A stretch of 55,699 nucleotides of DNA from Sulfurovum sp. (GCA_027068485.1 JAMOSB010000036.1:1-55699); one strand, 5' to 3'. Counted from the first letter of the stretch, positions 45,583-54,171 are shown. The notes: generated from the sequence alone by a model not told the origin. Made by a program: numbers and translations.

Positions 45583-46359
45583 TTATCGCTTCTTGATATA
45601 GATTGTCCCGCAGTAGGGGGTGTGGGTCTGAAGGATACGGTTGATTTTGTCATTGGCTCTAAGGCTACTAAAGGGGCGCTCATCCTTAAACCACAAGAGA
45701 TTGGGTGCCCCACTGCGGAGGTGGGTGTCTCGTTTTTTGTAGTGTTTGTGTCGCTCCTCCGCATCCTCTCCCTCATAGTCACTGGAGGTATCTAGGGTGT
45801 AGTAGAGTGCGGGGTAGGTCTTGCAGTGGGCATGGGTGGTGATGACCGCATCATACTCCTCCCAGTTTGCCAATACTTCCGCGATCTTCTCCTCATCTGC
45901 GAGTAGACGCTCCTCTAGGGCTGTGCGTAGGGTGTTGGCTTCAGCTTGAGTGAGGGGTGGGGTGTGGTTGAGTATCTCCTTTTCGAGGCGATCTTTTTGG
46001 ATATTTCGCCATCGATCTCGCTCCCCCTCGATACGCTCTCGTACCTTTTGGCGATCAAAGATCTCTACAGGCTTGCGTGCTACATAGAAGGAGTACTTAA
46101 AGGCGGGGTAGGTGGGATTGATAATCTTCGCAAACTCAAAAAAGGCTTTGCCTTTGTAACTCTCGTGTTGGGCATGATAGAGGGCTTTAACCTCTGCTTC
46201 TAATGCCAATATCTCTTCGCGTAGGGCATCATCCATCAGATAGAGATCAATCTCCTCAAAGATCGCTTGTTGCTCCTCTTTGAGGACATGAGAAAAGTTG
46301 ATCTTCTGACAACGAGATAGAATAGTATCAAGTTTGGCATGGATAAGGGGTTTATTCAT
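45583..46359 (-). CDS. Protein of unknown function upstream of proB (258 aa)
   Basis: A soluble, charged, largely helical protein with coiled-coil tendency around 115-170 and a C-terminal THAHCKTYPALYYTL region. No signal peptide, membrane helix or known motif is recognised. AGGAGATA precedes ATG 46359. It leads the reverse-strand run into the proline genes and ends in frame with proB. The 23-base repeat copy 2 lies upstream of it. Confidence 0.7.
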   Translation of the reverse strand: MNKPLIHAKLDTILSRCQKINFSHVLKEEQQAIFEEIDLYLMDDALREEILALEAEVKALYHAQHESYKGKAFFEFAKIINPTYPAFKYSFYVARKPVEIFDRQKVRERIEGERDRWRNIQKDRLEKEILNHTPPLTQAEANTLRTALEERLLADEEKIAEVLANWEEYDAVITTHAHCKTYPALYYTLDTSSDYEGEDAEERHKHYKKRDTHLRSGAPNLLWFKDERPFSSLRANDKINRILQTHTPYCGTIYIKKR

Positions 46360-46406
46360 AAGGTATCTCCTAGATAATCATAGCCTAGAAGTATACCACA
46401 ATTAAT

Positions 46407-46429
46407 AAATCAAGGCTAACGAATTTAAC
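46407..46429. repeat. 23-base intergenic repeat, copy 2
   Basis: Same sequence as 33681-33703 except T for C at one position. It lies between the SulP gene terminator and the 45583-46359 gene start, upstream of a reverse-strand TATACT (46390-46395). Confidence 0.6.
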
Positions 46430-46449
46430 ACTTACACTTATCTGTAATA

Positions 46450-46485
46450 AAAATAAAAAACTCATCTATCCCCCAAAAAGGGGGA
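46450..46485 (-). terminator. Terminator of the SulP gene
   Basis: On the reverse strand TCCCCC and GGGGGA form a six-base-pair stem around TTTTT (46469-46485), followed after eight bases by a long T-rich run. The delayed T run makes it slightly atypical. Confidence 0.55.
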
Positions 46486-46491
46486 AAGTAC

Positions 46492-48072
46492 TTATACTGC
46501 TACTTTATAAGTAGGATCATCCTCTTCATAAGTACAAAAGGGTCCTGCGGATTTGAGAGTAGCTTTACAATCTTTGGAGAGATGGCGTAGAGAGAGTTTC
46601 TTGCCTACTTTTTTATACTTCTCTGTAAGGGCATCAATCGCTTCTGATCCTGAAGAATCCATAACACGGGCTTTTTTGAAGTCGATAACAACCTCTTTAG
46701 GGTCATTGGCTACATCAAACTGTTCATTGAATGAGGTGACTGATGCAAAGAAGAGTGGACCATCTAACTCATAGATCTTTCTACCTTCAGTATCTATAGA
46801 GGTGTGAGCTAGTATCTTGGCATGCTCCCACGCAAAAACCAGTGCAGAGATAATAATCCCTGCAATCACCGCTACCGCAAGATCTTCAAAAACAGTGATA
46901 ATCGTTACAGCTATCAAAACAAATGCATCAGAACGGGGCATATGCTTGATGCGTTTGAGTGAACTAAACTCAAATGTCCCGATACTCACCATAAACATAA
47001 TCCCCACAAGTACCGCCATGGGGATCACCGCAATCACATTAGAGAAGCTCACTACAAGGATAATCAACAGTACCGCAGCAGTGAAGGAGGAGAGGCGACC
47101 GAGTCCCCCAGAAGTGAAGTTGATAATCGACTGTCCAATCATCGCACATCCTGCCATACCTCCAAAGAGTCCAGAGGTGCTATTACCTACACCTAATGCG
47201 ATACACTCCTTGTTGCCAGAGCCTCGCTCACCACCCATCTCATCAAGTACAGATAGGGTCAAAAGCGACTCAATGAGTCCCACGAGGGCGACAATCACTG
47301 CCGTAGGAAGGATAATCATCATCGACTCAACTGTGAAGAGGGTCGTATCGGGTAGGGTGAAGGAGGGGAAGGAGACATTAGAGAGATCAGCCAAATCACC
47401 CACTACTTTGGTGTCGATACCCACAAAGTAGGTCACAAGGGTAATCACCACAATCGCCACAAGCCCCGCAGGAGCGGCTTTGCTCACTTTTGGGAGGAAG
47501 TGCATCGTTGCCATAGTGATAAGGACAATGAGGTACATCACATAGTTCTCAGAAAAACTCGCCCCTATAATCGCCAACCAATCCCCATCATACTGTGCCA
47601 TATCTTTAGGAGCAAGAAATGGCAGCTGTGCCATCGCAATCACAATAGCTAGACCATTGACAAATCCAAATAGAGCAGGTTGAGGGACAAGACGGATAAA
47701 CTTCCCAAGCTTCATCAAGCCAATTGCAATCTGAATCAACCCTGCGATAATAGAGGTAAGGAGGATATAGTGAAGGATAAGTAGAGAGAGTGCCTCTTTG
47801 TCTAGCTCTGGGTTCAAGGAAGCCACCGAGAGTCCAAGACTAACAAATACGACTGCCACCGCACCTGTAGCACCCGAAATCATCCCTGGTTTACCCCCAA
47901 TAAGGGCGGTAATGAGACCAATAATAAAGGCTCCATAGAGACCAACCACAGGAGAGACCCCTGCAATAAATGAAAAAGCGATCGCCTCAGGCACAAGGGC
48001 AACTGCCACAAGTGCCCCTGAGAGCAGATCATTTTTGATGTTTTGTTTTGAGTAGTTTTGTATGTTGAACAC
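46492..48072 (-). CDS. SulP-family anion transporter with STAS domain
   Basis: Inner-membrane transporter for sulfate, bicarbonate or another anion. The 526-residue protein has 10-12 hydrophobic segments in a SulP core with GLYGAFIIGLITALIGG near 45-60 and GQSIINFTSGG, then a C-terminal STAS domain (about 425-515) containing VVIDFKKARVMDSSGSEAI. The start is GTG 48072 with AAGGA upstream. It is a single-gene unit; the substrate cannot be told from sequence. Confidence 0.88.
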   Translation of the reverse strand: MFNIQNYSKQNIKNDLLSGALVAVALVPEAIAFSFIAGVSPVVGLYGAFIIGLITALIGGKPGMISGATGAVAVVFVSLGLSVASLNPELDKEALSLLILHYILLTSIIAGLIQIAIGLMKLGKFIRLVPQPALFGFVNGLAIVIAMAQLPFLAPKDMAQYDGDWLAIIGASFSENYVMYLIVLITMATMHFLPKVSKAAPAGLVAIVVITLVTYFVGIDTKVVGDLADLSNVSFPSFTLPDTTLFTVESMMIILPTAVIVALVGLIESLLTLSVLDEMGGERGSGNKECIALGVGNSTSGLFGGMAGCAMIGQSIINFTSGGLGRLSSFTAAVLLIILVVSFSNVIAVIPMAVLVGIMFMVSIGTFEFSSLKRIKHMPRSDAFVLIAVTIITVFEDLAVAVIAGIIISALVFAWEHAKILAHTSIDTEGRKIYELDGPLFFASVTSFNEQFDVANDPKEVVIDFKKARVMDSSGSEAIDALTEKYKKVGKKLSLRHLSKDCKATLKSAGPFCTYEEDDPTYKVAV

Positions 48073-48152
48073 ACTAAATCCTTATCGTAAAATTGTGGAA
48101 TTTTACCATAAAGATTTATAGTAGAGGTTACGAAATGCCGTGGGAGGGGCTT

Positions 48153-48395
48153 TTAGACCATGACCTCAAGGGCTTCGATTTCGCGTATTTTGGCTCCAAG
48201 AGCTTTGATTTGTGAAGCGAGTTTTTCGCGTTGAAGTTCGATGGTATACTCCTCAAACTCATCTTCAGCATATTCAAGATTACTCTCATAACTCTTGTAC
48301 TCTTTGAGTAGGTCAGCTTTCTCTTGGATATAGATAGACTTATTGGCTATCTCATTGAGTTGTTCTGGAGTGAGTTGGCTTGATGGCGTTGTCAT
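48153..48395 (-). CDS. Small coiled-coil protein of unknown function (80 aa)
   Basis: An acidic, fully helical protein, starting MTTPSSQLTPEQLNE and rich in Glu, Lys and Leu (KADLLKEYKSYESNLEY). AAAGGGAG precedes ATG 48395. There is no signal or known motif. It sits downstream of the rhlE-DUF6172 pair with an 83-base gap and may be its own unit. Confidence 0.62.
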   Translation of the reverse strand: MTTPSSQLTPEQLNEIANKSIYIQEKADLLKEYKSYESNLEYAEDEFEEYTIELQREKLASQIKALGAKIREIEALEVMV

Positions 48396-48478
48396 ATCAG
48401 TGACTCCCTTTGGGGTGAATGCTTCTTGGTTAACATAATATAAAATATCTTAAAAATAGAGATCGCTCAAGAGGAGGG

Positions 48479-48787
48479 CTACTCCACCTCTTCCTCTGTT
48501 GGTTTGGTTGGTTTGTTTACTGCTTTGGCGATGATCTCGATATAACATGCCGTTGCACCACTCTTATGAATCTCATCAAGTGCCTTGATAAGCTCCTCAA
48601 AAACTACTGCTTTAGCAGAAGCTTCCTCTACTCCGATACGACAATCAAAGTCCCAATACATCGTTGCACTATCAGGGAGCTTCTTTTTGCGTTCTCGTTT
48701 GATATATTTGCGTATCTCATGCTTGATGGCTTCGAGTACGCGGTCGGTGTGTTTTTTCTCATCGGTTAGTTTAAACGATTTTTTCAT
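48479..48787 (-). CDS. DUF6172-like small basic protein (102 aa)
   Basis: Starts MKKSFKLTDEKKHTDRV at ATG 48787, with AAGGAG just before it inside the rhlE end. The conserved core is DRVLEAIKHEIRKYIKRERK followed by WDFDCRIG, which I associate from memory with the DUF6172 family. Function unknown. It begins one base after the rhlE stop and is probably co-transcribed. A much longer frame reaching 49204 is only the out-of-frame shadow of rhlE. Confidence 0.72.
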   Translation of the reverse strand: MKKSFKLTDEKKHTDRVLEAIKHEIRKYIKRERKKKLPDSATMYWDFDCRIGVEEASAKAVVFEELIKALDEIHKSGATACYIEIIAKAVNKPTKPTEEEVE

Positions 48788-48788
48788 C

Positions 48789-50081
48789 TTACGCTCCTTG
48801 GTTTCTATTGCGGTTTCTATTTCTATTACGACTGTTTTGGTGTGTGTTAGTCGTTGCGGTGTTGCTGTTATTGCGTGGTTTGTTGCCACCTGAACGACCT
48901 CTACCACCACCTCGTCCATTTTGGATCGGTTCGGCTTTGATAGAGGGGTCGGGGGTAAAGGCAGGGATATCGACCTTCTTGATCTCATTTTTGATAAACT
49001 TTTCGATATCGAAAAGAAGCTTATGCTCATCGATACAGACCAAGGAGACCGCCTCACCACACTGCCCTGCCCGTCCTGTGCGCCCGATACGGTGGACATA
49101 ATCCTCTGGAACATTAGGGAGTTCATAGTTGACGACATGTGGGAGCTGATCGATATCAATCCCTCTTGCTGCGATATCGGTGGCGACAAGCACACGGATA
49201 TCATTGGTTTTGAAGCTCTCTAGTGCTTTAGTTCTTGCCCCTTGGCTCTTGTTGCCGTGGATGGCTGCGGAGGAGATCCCCGCTTCGATGAGCTGTTTTG
49301 TTAGCTTATTGGCACCATGCTTCGTACGGGTAAAGACCAGTACCTGTTGCCATGACTTTGTCTTGATCAGCTGAGAGAGTAGCTCTCTTTTACGGTGCTT
49401 ATCAACATAGTGTACCACTTGGGATACCTGCTCTGCGGTGGTGTTTTCGCGTGCCACTTCGATGAGTGTTGGGTTGTTGAGTAGTCCAGAGGCGAGCTTC
49501 TTGATCTCAGGTGAGAAAGTCGCAGAAAAAAGCAGGGTCTGGCGATTATGAGGCATAAGCTTCATAAGCTTTTTGATATCGTGAATAAAGCCCATATCGA
49601 GCATGCGATCTGCCTCATCAAGGATCAGTACCTCTAGCTTCGAGAAGTCTATCCCTTTTTGACTAGCAATATCAAGGAGTCTCCCAGGTGTAGCGATGAC
49701 AATATCCACCCCTTTGCGTAGGCGTGCCAACTGAGGGTTGATCCCTACCCCACCAAAGATCACACTACTTGTGCTATGGGTGTAGCGACCATAGGTCTCG
49801 ATACTCTGTGCGACCTGTGCTGCAAGCTCCCGTGTAGGGGTCAATACCAATGCACGAATCTGCGTCTTATGCATCTTTGGGGTACTCTTGGAGAGACGCT
49901 CTAGTAGAGGCAGGGTAAAGCCTGCTGTCTTCCCTGTCCCTGTCTGTGCAGCTGCCAAGACATCTTTACCCTCGATGATGGTGGGGATTGCTTGTTGTTG
50001 TATCGGTGTGGGACTCTCATAGCCCTGCTCTTTAATCGCTTTGAGTAATGGCTGTGCTAAGCCCAGTTTTGTAAATGCCAT
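48789..50081 (-). CDS. rhlE: RhlE-type DEAD-box RNA helicase
   Basis: A 430-residue RNA helicase with Q motif, AQTGTGKT near 45-52, PTRELA, DEAD, SAT and [10 protein letters not shown]. The C-terminus (about 375-430) is Asn/Arg-rich, ending in [10 protein letters not shown], a likely RNA-binding tail. It starts immediately after ppaC with no gap. It is the second DEAD-box protein in the window and differs from the first by its short tail and RhlE-like start [16 protein letters not shown]. Confidence 0.88.
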   Translation of the reverse strand: MAFTKLGLAQPLLKAIKEQGYESPTPIQQQAIPTIIEGKDVLAAAQTGTGKTAGFTLPLLERLSKSTPKMHKTQIRALVLTPTRELAAQVAQSIETYGRYTHSTSSVIFGGVGINPQLARLRKGVDIVIATPGRLLDIASQKGIDFSKLEVLILDEADRMLDMGFIHDIKKLMKLMPHNRQTLLFSATFSPEIKKLASGLLNNPTLIEVARENTTAEQVSQVVHYVDKHRKRELLSQLIKTKSWQQVLVFTRTKHGANKLTKQLIEAGISSAAIHGNKSQGARTKALESFKTNDIRVLVATDIAARGIDIDQLPHVVNYELPNVPEDYVHRIGRTGRAGQCGEAVSLVCIDEHKLLFDIEKFIKNEIKKVDIPAFTPDPSIKAEPIQNGRGGGRGRSGGNKPRNNSNTATTNTHQNSRNRNRNRNRNQGA

Positions 50082-50999
50082 CTAAAATGCTTTCTCTAAA
50101 AAAGGTACGATCTGTTTCTTACGACTCATCACACCTGCAAGCCATACTTGATGCGAGGTAAGTGTCGTATCAAAAGCTTGGGCGATCGTCGCCTCCTCAT
50201 CACTGACAACGAGAAGCTGTGACCCCTCTTGCATGATATCCGTTAAAAGGAGAAGGATGCTATCTCTCTCCCCCTCTACCTTGAGACTCTCCATCGCCTC
50301 AAAAAGTGCCTCTTTTATCGTATCAAAGAGACTGAGGTCTACTACCTCAAGCTGTCCGATACCGATACGCTTATCTCCCATAGTGAAGTCTTTAAAATCT
50401 CTCAAGACTAGCTCTCGTGGTGTGGCATTGAGTAGGTTTGATTTAACAACAAACATCTCCATTCCCAACGCTTTATACTCCTCTATTTGAGCAATCTTAG
50501 CAAGCTCTTTACACGCTTTGGTATCCTCTTTGGTACAGGTGGGGGATTTGAAGATCACGGTATCACTCAGTATGGCACAGAGCATCATCCCTGCGATATC
50601 TTGTGGGATTGCTACCTCGTGATAATCATACATCTGCTTGATGATGGTATTGGAACACCCTACTGGGCGTATCCAGCACTCTAGTGGGGTTGCGGTGGTG
50701 ATATCCCCTAGTTTGTGATGATCGACAATCCCAAGGATCGTCGCTTCTTTGATATCTTTTGGACTTTGGGCGATATCGGAGAAGTCTACCAAATAGACCG
50801 ACTCACCTGCAAAAGAGTCCTTGAATGCTGGAGCATCCGCTCCAAACTTCTCTAGTATAAAGGCAGTCTCAGGGTTAATCTCCCCTTGTCTGACTGCCAC
50901 AGTCTCCTCTCCTAGCTTATTTTTAAGGTATGAGAGTGCTATCGCTCCGATAATAGAATCCGAATCAGGTGTAGTATGTCCAAAAATGTATGTTGGCAT
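50082..50999 (-). CDS. ppaC: Manganese-dependent inorganic pyrophosphatase
   Basis: Family II soluble pyrophosphatase of 305 residues. The DHH signature is VDHHKLGD near residues 96-103, metal sites include FGHTTPDSDS near the start, and the DHHA2 domain ends SRKKQIVPFLEKAF. TAGGAG precedes ATG 50999. It is first gene of a ppaC-rhlE-DUF6172-like operon. Confidence 0.92.
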   Translation of the reverse strand: MPTYIFGHTTPDSDSIIGAIALSYLKNKLGEETVAVRQGEINPETAFILEKFGADAPAFKDSFAGESVYLVDFSDIAQSPKDIKEATILGIVDHHKLGDITTATPLECWIRPVGCSNTIIKQMYDYHEVAIPQDIAGMMLCAILSDTVIFKSPTCTKEDTKACKELAKIAQIEEYKALGMEMFVVKSNLLNATPRELVLRDFKDFTMGDKRIGIGQLEVVDLSLFDTIKEALFEAMESLKVEGERDSILLLLTDIMQEGSQLLVVSDEEATIAQAFDTTLTSHQVWLAGVMSRKKQIVPFLEKAF

Positions 51000-51026
51000 C
51001 TATAAAGCTCCTAATAGTTTTTTGGT

Positions 51027-51032
51027 ATTATA
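51027..51032 (-). promoter_or_regulatory. -10 element of ppaC
   Basis: TATAAT on the reverse strand, in AGCTATAAT, lies 27 bases before ATG 50999 with TAGGAG between. No -35 match is clear. Confidence 0.5.
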
Positions 51033-51084
51033 GCTGATTCTTAGCTATTTGGTAAGAGTGAGAAGGAGGTATATGCGATGGAGG

Positions 51085-51117
51085 AAGCAATATAGGAGTA
51101 AAGAGCCTATATTGCTT
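51085..51117. terminator. Perfect 12-bp hairpin after the lipoprotein gene
   Basis: AAGCAATATAGG pairs perfectly with CCTATATTGCTT around a nine-base loop, eight bases past the stop of the lipoprotein gene on the reverse strand. No T run follows, so it may be a stabilising 3' end or non-classical terminator. Confidence 0.5.
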
Positions 51118-51124
51118 AGAGAAT

Positions 51125-51568
51125 TTAATAAGAACAGTCTACTTTGGTAATAGCCTCTACAGTGAGGTCACGACTCAATGCGTTACAGTCATAAGTATAG
51201 CCTGTTTCAAGTGAACCTGAACGCCCATTGAGGACATAGCTTCCACCTGCACTCGTTTTATCAGTCATCTCTACCTCATTACCATCAATTCTAAATGTTC
51301 CATAAAAACTCTCTGTTTGACTCTTAGCTCTACTATAAGTATAGCTATTGTCACAAAAGCTTAGTGCTACATTCTCTCCTTTGTTGTTGTATCCTGAGAT
51401 AACAAATCCCATATAGAGATCATCAAGGTAGACCGCATCATAGGTAGTACCTGAAACATAGTTACCAACATCATCCGCATCACCATCAGTTGCATCATCT
51501 GCTACATCACACCCACTCATTACCAATGAAGCCACTACCATGGAACCGATTAAAAGTATTTTTTTCAT
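51125..51568 (-). CDS. Small lipoprotein of unknown function
   Basis: With ATG 51568 (AAAGGAAAAG upstream) the 147-residue precursor has a lipoprotein signal ending LVMSGC near residue 20, an acidic DVADDATDGDADDVG linker, then a beta-rich domain with three cysteines (FCDNSY, TYDCNAL, VDCSY). It is probably exported to the envelope. No family is recognised. A reverse-strand TATAAT at 51600-51605 is a likely promoter, divergent from the tRNA-Arg promoter. Confidence 0.75.
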   Translation of the reverse strand: MKKILLIGSMVVASLVMSGCDVADDATDGDADDVGNYVSGTTYDAVYLDDLYMGFVISGYNNKGENVALSFCDNSYTYSRAKSQTESFYGTFRIDGNEVEMTDKTSAGGSYVLNGRSGSLETGYTYDCNALSRDLTVEAITKVDCSY

Positions 51569-51625
51569 TTTCTTTTCCTTTATCTGTTGAACTTTGTATA
51601 TTATAACCAAAAATAGAATACTTTT

Positions 51626-51634
51626 TGCTATAAT
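51626..51634 (+). promoter_or_regulatory. Extended -10 of tRNA-Arg
   Basis: TGCTATAAT lies 12 bases before the mature tRNA-Arg 5' end. Confidence 0.6.
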
Positions 51635-51645
51635 TTTTGGGATAA

Positions 51646-51721
51646 GTCCTCATCGCTTAACTGGATAAAGCACGACCCTCCTAAGGTCTAGCTAGAGGTT
51701 CGAGTCCTCTTGGGGATACCA
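51646..51721 (+). tRNA. tRNA-Arg (CCT)
   Basis: The acceptor GTCCTCA pairs with TGGGGAT (G1-U72 is a wobble). The anticodon arm is CGACC-CTCCTAA-GGTCT, giving anticodon CCT. The T-arm contains GAGGTTCGAGTCCTC. CCA is encoded. It is followed 40 bases later by the LOG-family gene. Confidence 0.92.
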
Positions 51722-51749
51722 CATGGACTACTTCTCATAGAGTTCTGAG

Positions 51750-51755
51750 TATAAT
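51750..51755 (+). promoter_or_regulatory. -10 element of the LOG-family gene (leaderless configuration)
   Basis: TATAAT is followed by ACCCCC and then ATG 51762. Six bases separate them and no Shine-Dalgarno sequence is present. Confidence 0.6.
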
Positions 51756-51761
51756 ACCCCC

Positions 51762-52616
51762 ATGAAAAACAAAGCTACCAATACCCCCCTACTCCATAAT
51801 GAACATGAGTTTGCTCTCAGTGGTCAAGATCAAGCGTTTCTTAGTTCGCATGATGCTCGCGGGCTTCAACTACAGCTTGACTATCTTCAGGCTGAAGTGG
51901 TGATGCAACGATACGCCATAGAGCATACCGTCGTAGTCTTTGGGTCGGCACGGATAGTCGACCCTGAGCGTGCGACCCAAGAGCTGACACGCATCGAGTC
52001 GATGATAGAGAGTTCTACTAGCCCTCAGAGCTTGGCTCAGGCACACCAGCAAGCCAAATCGATGCTACGAAAGAGCCTTGAGTACTATGAGGAGGCACGA
52101 AAGTTTGGGCGATTGGTGGGAGAGAGTGGCAAAGGACCCAAAGATTGTCGGGTCACACTCATGACAGGAGGGGGACCTGGGATCATGGAGGCAGCCAACC
52201 GTGGGGCGATGGAGGTGGGAGCCAAATCCATTGGACTCAATATCAAGCTACCCCGTGAGCAGATCGCCAACCCCTACACCACCCCCGAACTCTCACTAGA
52301 GTTTCACTACTTTGCGATGCGTAAGCTCCACTTTATGCAACGCGCTAAGGCGTTGGTGATATTTCCTGGTGGGTTTGGGACACTCGATGAGTTTTTTGAG
52401 ATACTCACCTTGATACAGACACGCAAACACCCACCCCTTCCTATTATCCTCATAGATAAGGCGTACTGGAGTCGGGTACTCTCCTTTGAGTATCTTGTAG
52501 AAGAGGGGTTTGTCGCACCTGAAGATCTGGAGCTGATTGGGTATGCCTCCTCTGCGAGTGAGGCGTGGAAGTCGATCCTCTCATGGCATGAGAGGAGCCA
52601 CACCGATCTTTTCTAA
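51762..52616 (+). CDS. LOG-family (TIGR00730-type) nucleotide-binding protein
   Basis: A 284-residue Rossmann-fold protein with MTGGGPGIMEAANRGA near 133-148 and PGGFGTLDE near 204-212, the hallmark of LOG/lysine-decarboxylase-like nucleoside-monophosphate phosphoribohydrolases. It probably hydrolyses a nucleotide to base and ribose phosphate; the N-terminal about 60 residues are an extension. It begins without a ribosome site from its own -10 and converges on the HAD gene. Confidence 0.82.
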   Translation: MKNKATNTPLLHNEHEFALSGQDQAFLSSHDARGLQLQLDYLQAEVVMQRYAIEHTVVVFGSARIVDPERATQELTRIESMIESSTSPQSLAQAHQQAKSMLRKSLEYYEEARKFGRLVGESGKGPKDCRVTLMTGGGPGIMEAANRGAMEVGAKSIGLNIKLPREQIANPYTTPELSLEFHYFAMRKLHFMQRAKALVIFPGGFGTLDEFFEILTLIQTRKHPPLPIILIDKAYWSRVLSFEYLVEEGFVAPEDLELIGYASSASEAWKSILSWHERSHTDLF

Positions 52617-52617
52617 T

Positions 52618-53241
52618 CTAAGGGTCGAGGAGTATCGACTCTAGGGTCTCCACACTGTCTACCGCGTTACGGTAGTCGCTAAAACCCCAATCAACCATCG
52701 TATAGGGGATATTGGCTCGTTTACTTGCTATCTCATCTCGTGATCCATCCCCCACAAAGTGAGCTTTTGAGGCAGAACACGCAAGGGTAGTGAGTATCTT
52801 GTGGAGCATATCGGGATGAGGTTTACCTTGAGTGACATCATCATAACACGCGATCGTATCAAAGTGATTATAGATACCAAGATGACGCAAAGACTCTAGG
52901 GTAGATTGGCGGTAGGCATTGGTCGCTACGGCGAGTTTGATACCTCTGGATTTGAGCTTATCGAGTAGTGGTAAAATCCCCTCATAGAGTACCAGCTCCT
53001 CTGCGTGGTGTTGGGTGTAGTATTCTGAAAACCACTGCTCATGGTGTGGCTCAAACTTGCGTGCGTGGTAGAAGGTCTGAGCAGGGTTGAGGGTATGATC
53101 GTTGACCCGCTTGAGGATATAGGCTTGACTCATCGGCTCAAACCCTAGCTTCACGCGGACATGGTTGATCGCATTGGCGATGGTCAACGAGGAGTTGACT
53201 AGTGTCCCATCCATATCAAAGATAACAAGCTCAGGAGTCAT
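52618..53241 (-). CDS. HAD-superfamily phosphatase (Gph/PGP-like)
   Basis: A 207-residue hydrolase with motif I DMDGTLVNSS at 9-18 (Asp9, Asp11), motif II in AVATNAYRQST, Lys in GKPHPDM and motif IV GDGSRDE. The cap domain and length fit phosphoglycolate phosphatase-like or beta-phosphoglucomutase-like enzymes. It overlaps the PDC-sensor gene by four bases. Confidence 0.82.
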   Translation of the reverse strand: MTPELVIFDMDGTLVNSSLTIANAINHVRVKLGFEPMSQAYILKRVNDHTLNPAQTFYHARKFEPHHEQWFSEYYTQHHAEELVLYEGILPLLDKLKSRGIKLAVATNAYRQSTLESLRHLGIYNHFDTIACYDDVTQGKPHPDMLHKILTTLACSASKAHFVGDGSRDEIASKRANIPYTMVDWGFSDYRNAVDSVETLESILLDP

Positions 53242-54155
53242 GCGTCTCTCTCTTTTTGCTCTCGATTGGCTTTGATATAGATCGATAACCCGATAATCAA
53301 TGCCGTTACCCCTCCGATGAGGTAGACGGCATAGAGGAGTTTACTCGGATCGGTTAGAGCAAACTTAAAGACCAACATCAACGACTCAATCGAGAGAGCA
53401 ATGATGATAGACCCCAAGAACCGTACCATCGTCTGATGGGTATCACTTGAGGCATGCTTCTTCTCTTTGCCAAGTACCTCCTCCTCAAATATTGCCTTGA
53501 CCAGATCGACAATCGCCAAGGAGAGGGTCAAGAGGATGGTAGACTTAAACATCTCATTGATATCGATATGGTTGACATCCATCCCAAAACTCATAAAGCT
53601 AATCACCCCTTTGATAAAGAGTAGCAGTGCTACTGCAAAGAGTGCGAGAGAGAAGCCACTATAGACCACCTTACTCACCCCACCAAAGAATGAATCTACT
53701 GAGCTTGGGTGTACCATCCGTAGGATATTTTTAAGGGTAATATCGATACAGATAATCGCCAAGAGCTTATCCGACTTATCATAGAGTGGGAAGGTAGCCG
53801 TGACGACAAGCTCATTGCTATAGAGTGATGGATAAGGATCGGTGAGCATACAGCGATGCTCTTTAAGTGTCTTATAATAGTAGGCTCGATCACTTCGATT
53901 ATCCCCTTTACCAAAGCCGTGAAGCTTTGATTTTGAGGAGATGTTATCTATAAGCTGTACCCCCTTTCCATCAATGGCATAGATCACCTCATTTTTGGGT
54001 AGTGCAGTCTGAAGCTCCTTAATCTTATCGATGACACTCTCTAGCGTCCCCTCCCCCATACTCTGAGAGACATTACGACTCATGATATAGCAGAGATAGG
54101 CTCTAGCTTTGGTGCGTATCTGTGCGAACTCTTGTATCTCTTTGACCACTAACAT
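53238..54155 (-). CDS. PDC-sensor-like domain followed by four membrane helices
   Basis: A 305-residue protein. The N-terminal about 150 residues resemble a PDC/Cache sensor (GDNRSDRAYYYKTLKEHRC, TATFPLYDKSDKLLAIICIDI), and the rest has four hydrophobic segments near 165-190, 205-225, 245-265 and 275-295. There is no HAMP, kinase, cyclase or chemotaxis output domain, and no membrane helix precedes the sensor. ATG 54155 follows AAAGGAG. It lies in the ferritin-like-psd-PDC-HAD run. Confidence 0.7.
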   Translation of the reverse strand: MLVVKEIQEFAQIRTKARAYLCYIMSRNVSQSMGEGTLESVIDKIKELQTALPKNEVIYAIDGKGVQLIDNISSKSKLHGFGKGDNRSDRAYYYKTLKEHRCMLTDPYPSLYSNELVVTATFPLYDKSDKLLAIICIDITLKNILRMVHPSSVDSFFGGVSKVVYSGFSLALFAVALLLFIKGVISFMSFGMDVNHIDINEMFKSTILLTLSLAIVDLVKAIFEEEVLGKEKKHASSDTHQTMVRFLGSIIIALSIESLMLVFKFALTDPSKLLYAVYLIGGVTALIIGLSIYIKANREQKERDA

Positions 54156-54171
54156 CACTGACTCCTTTAGG

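Noticed and set aside
48788-49204. A long reverse-strand frame that would extend the DUF6172-like gene to 49204.
   Set aside because: It is out of frame inside rhlE, has a shadow-like composition, and the real start at 48787 has AAGGAG before it.
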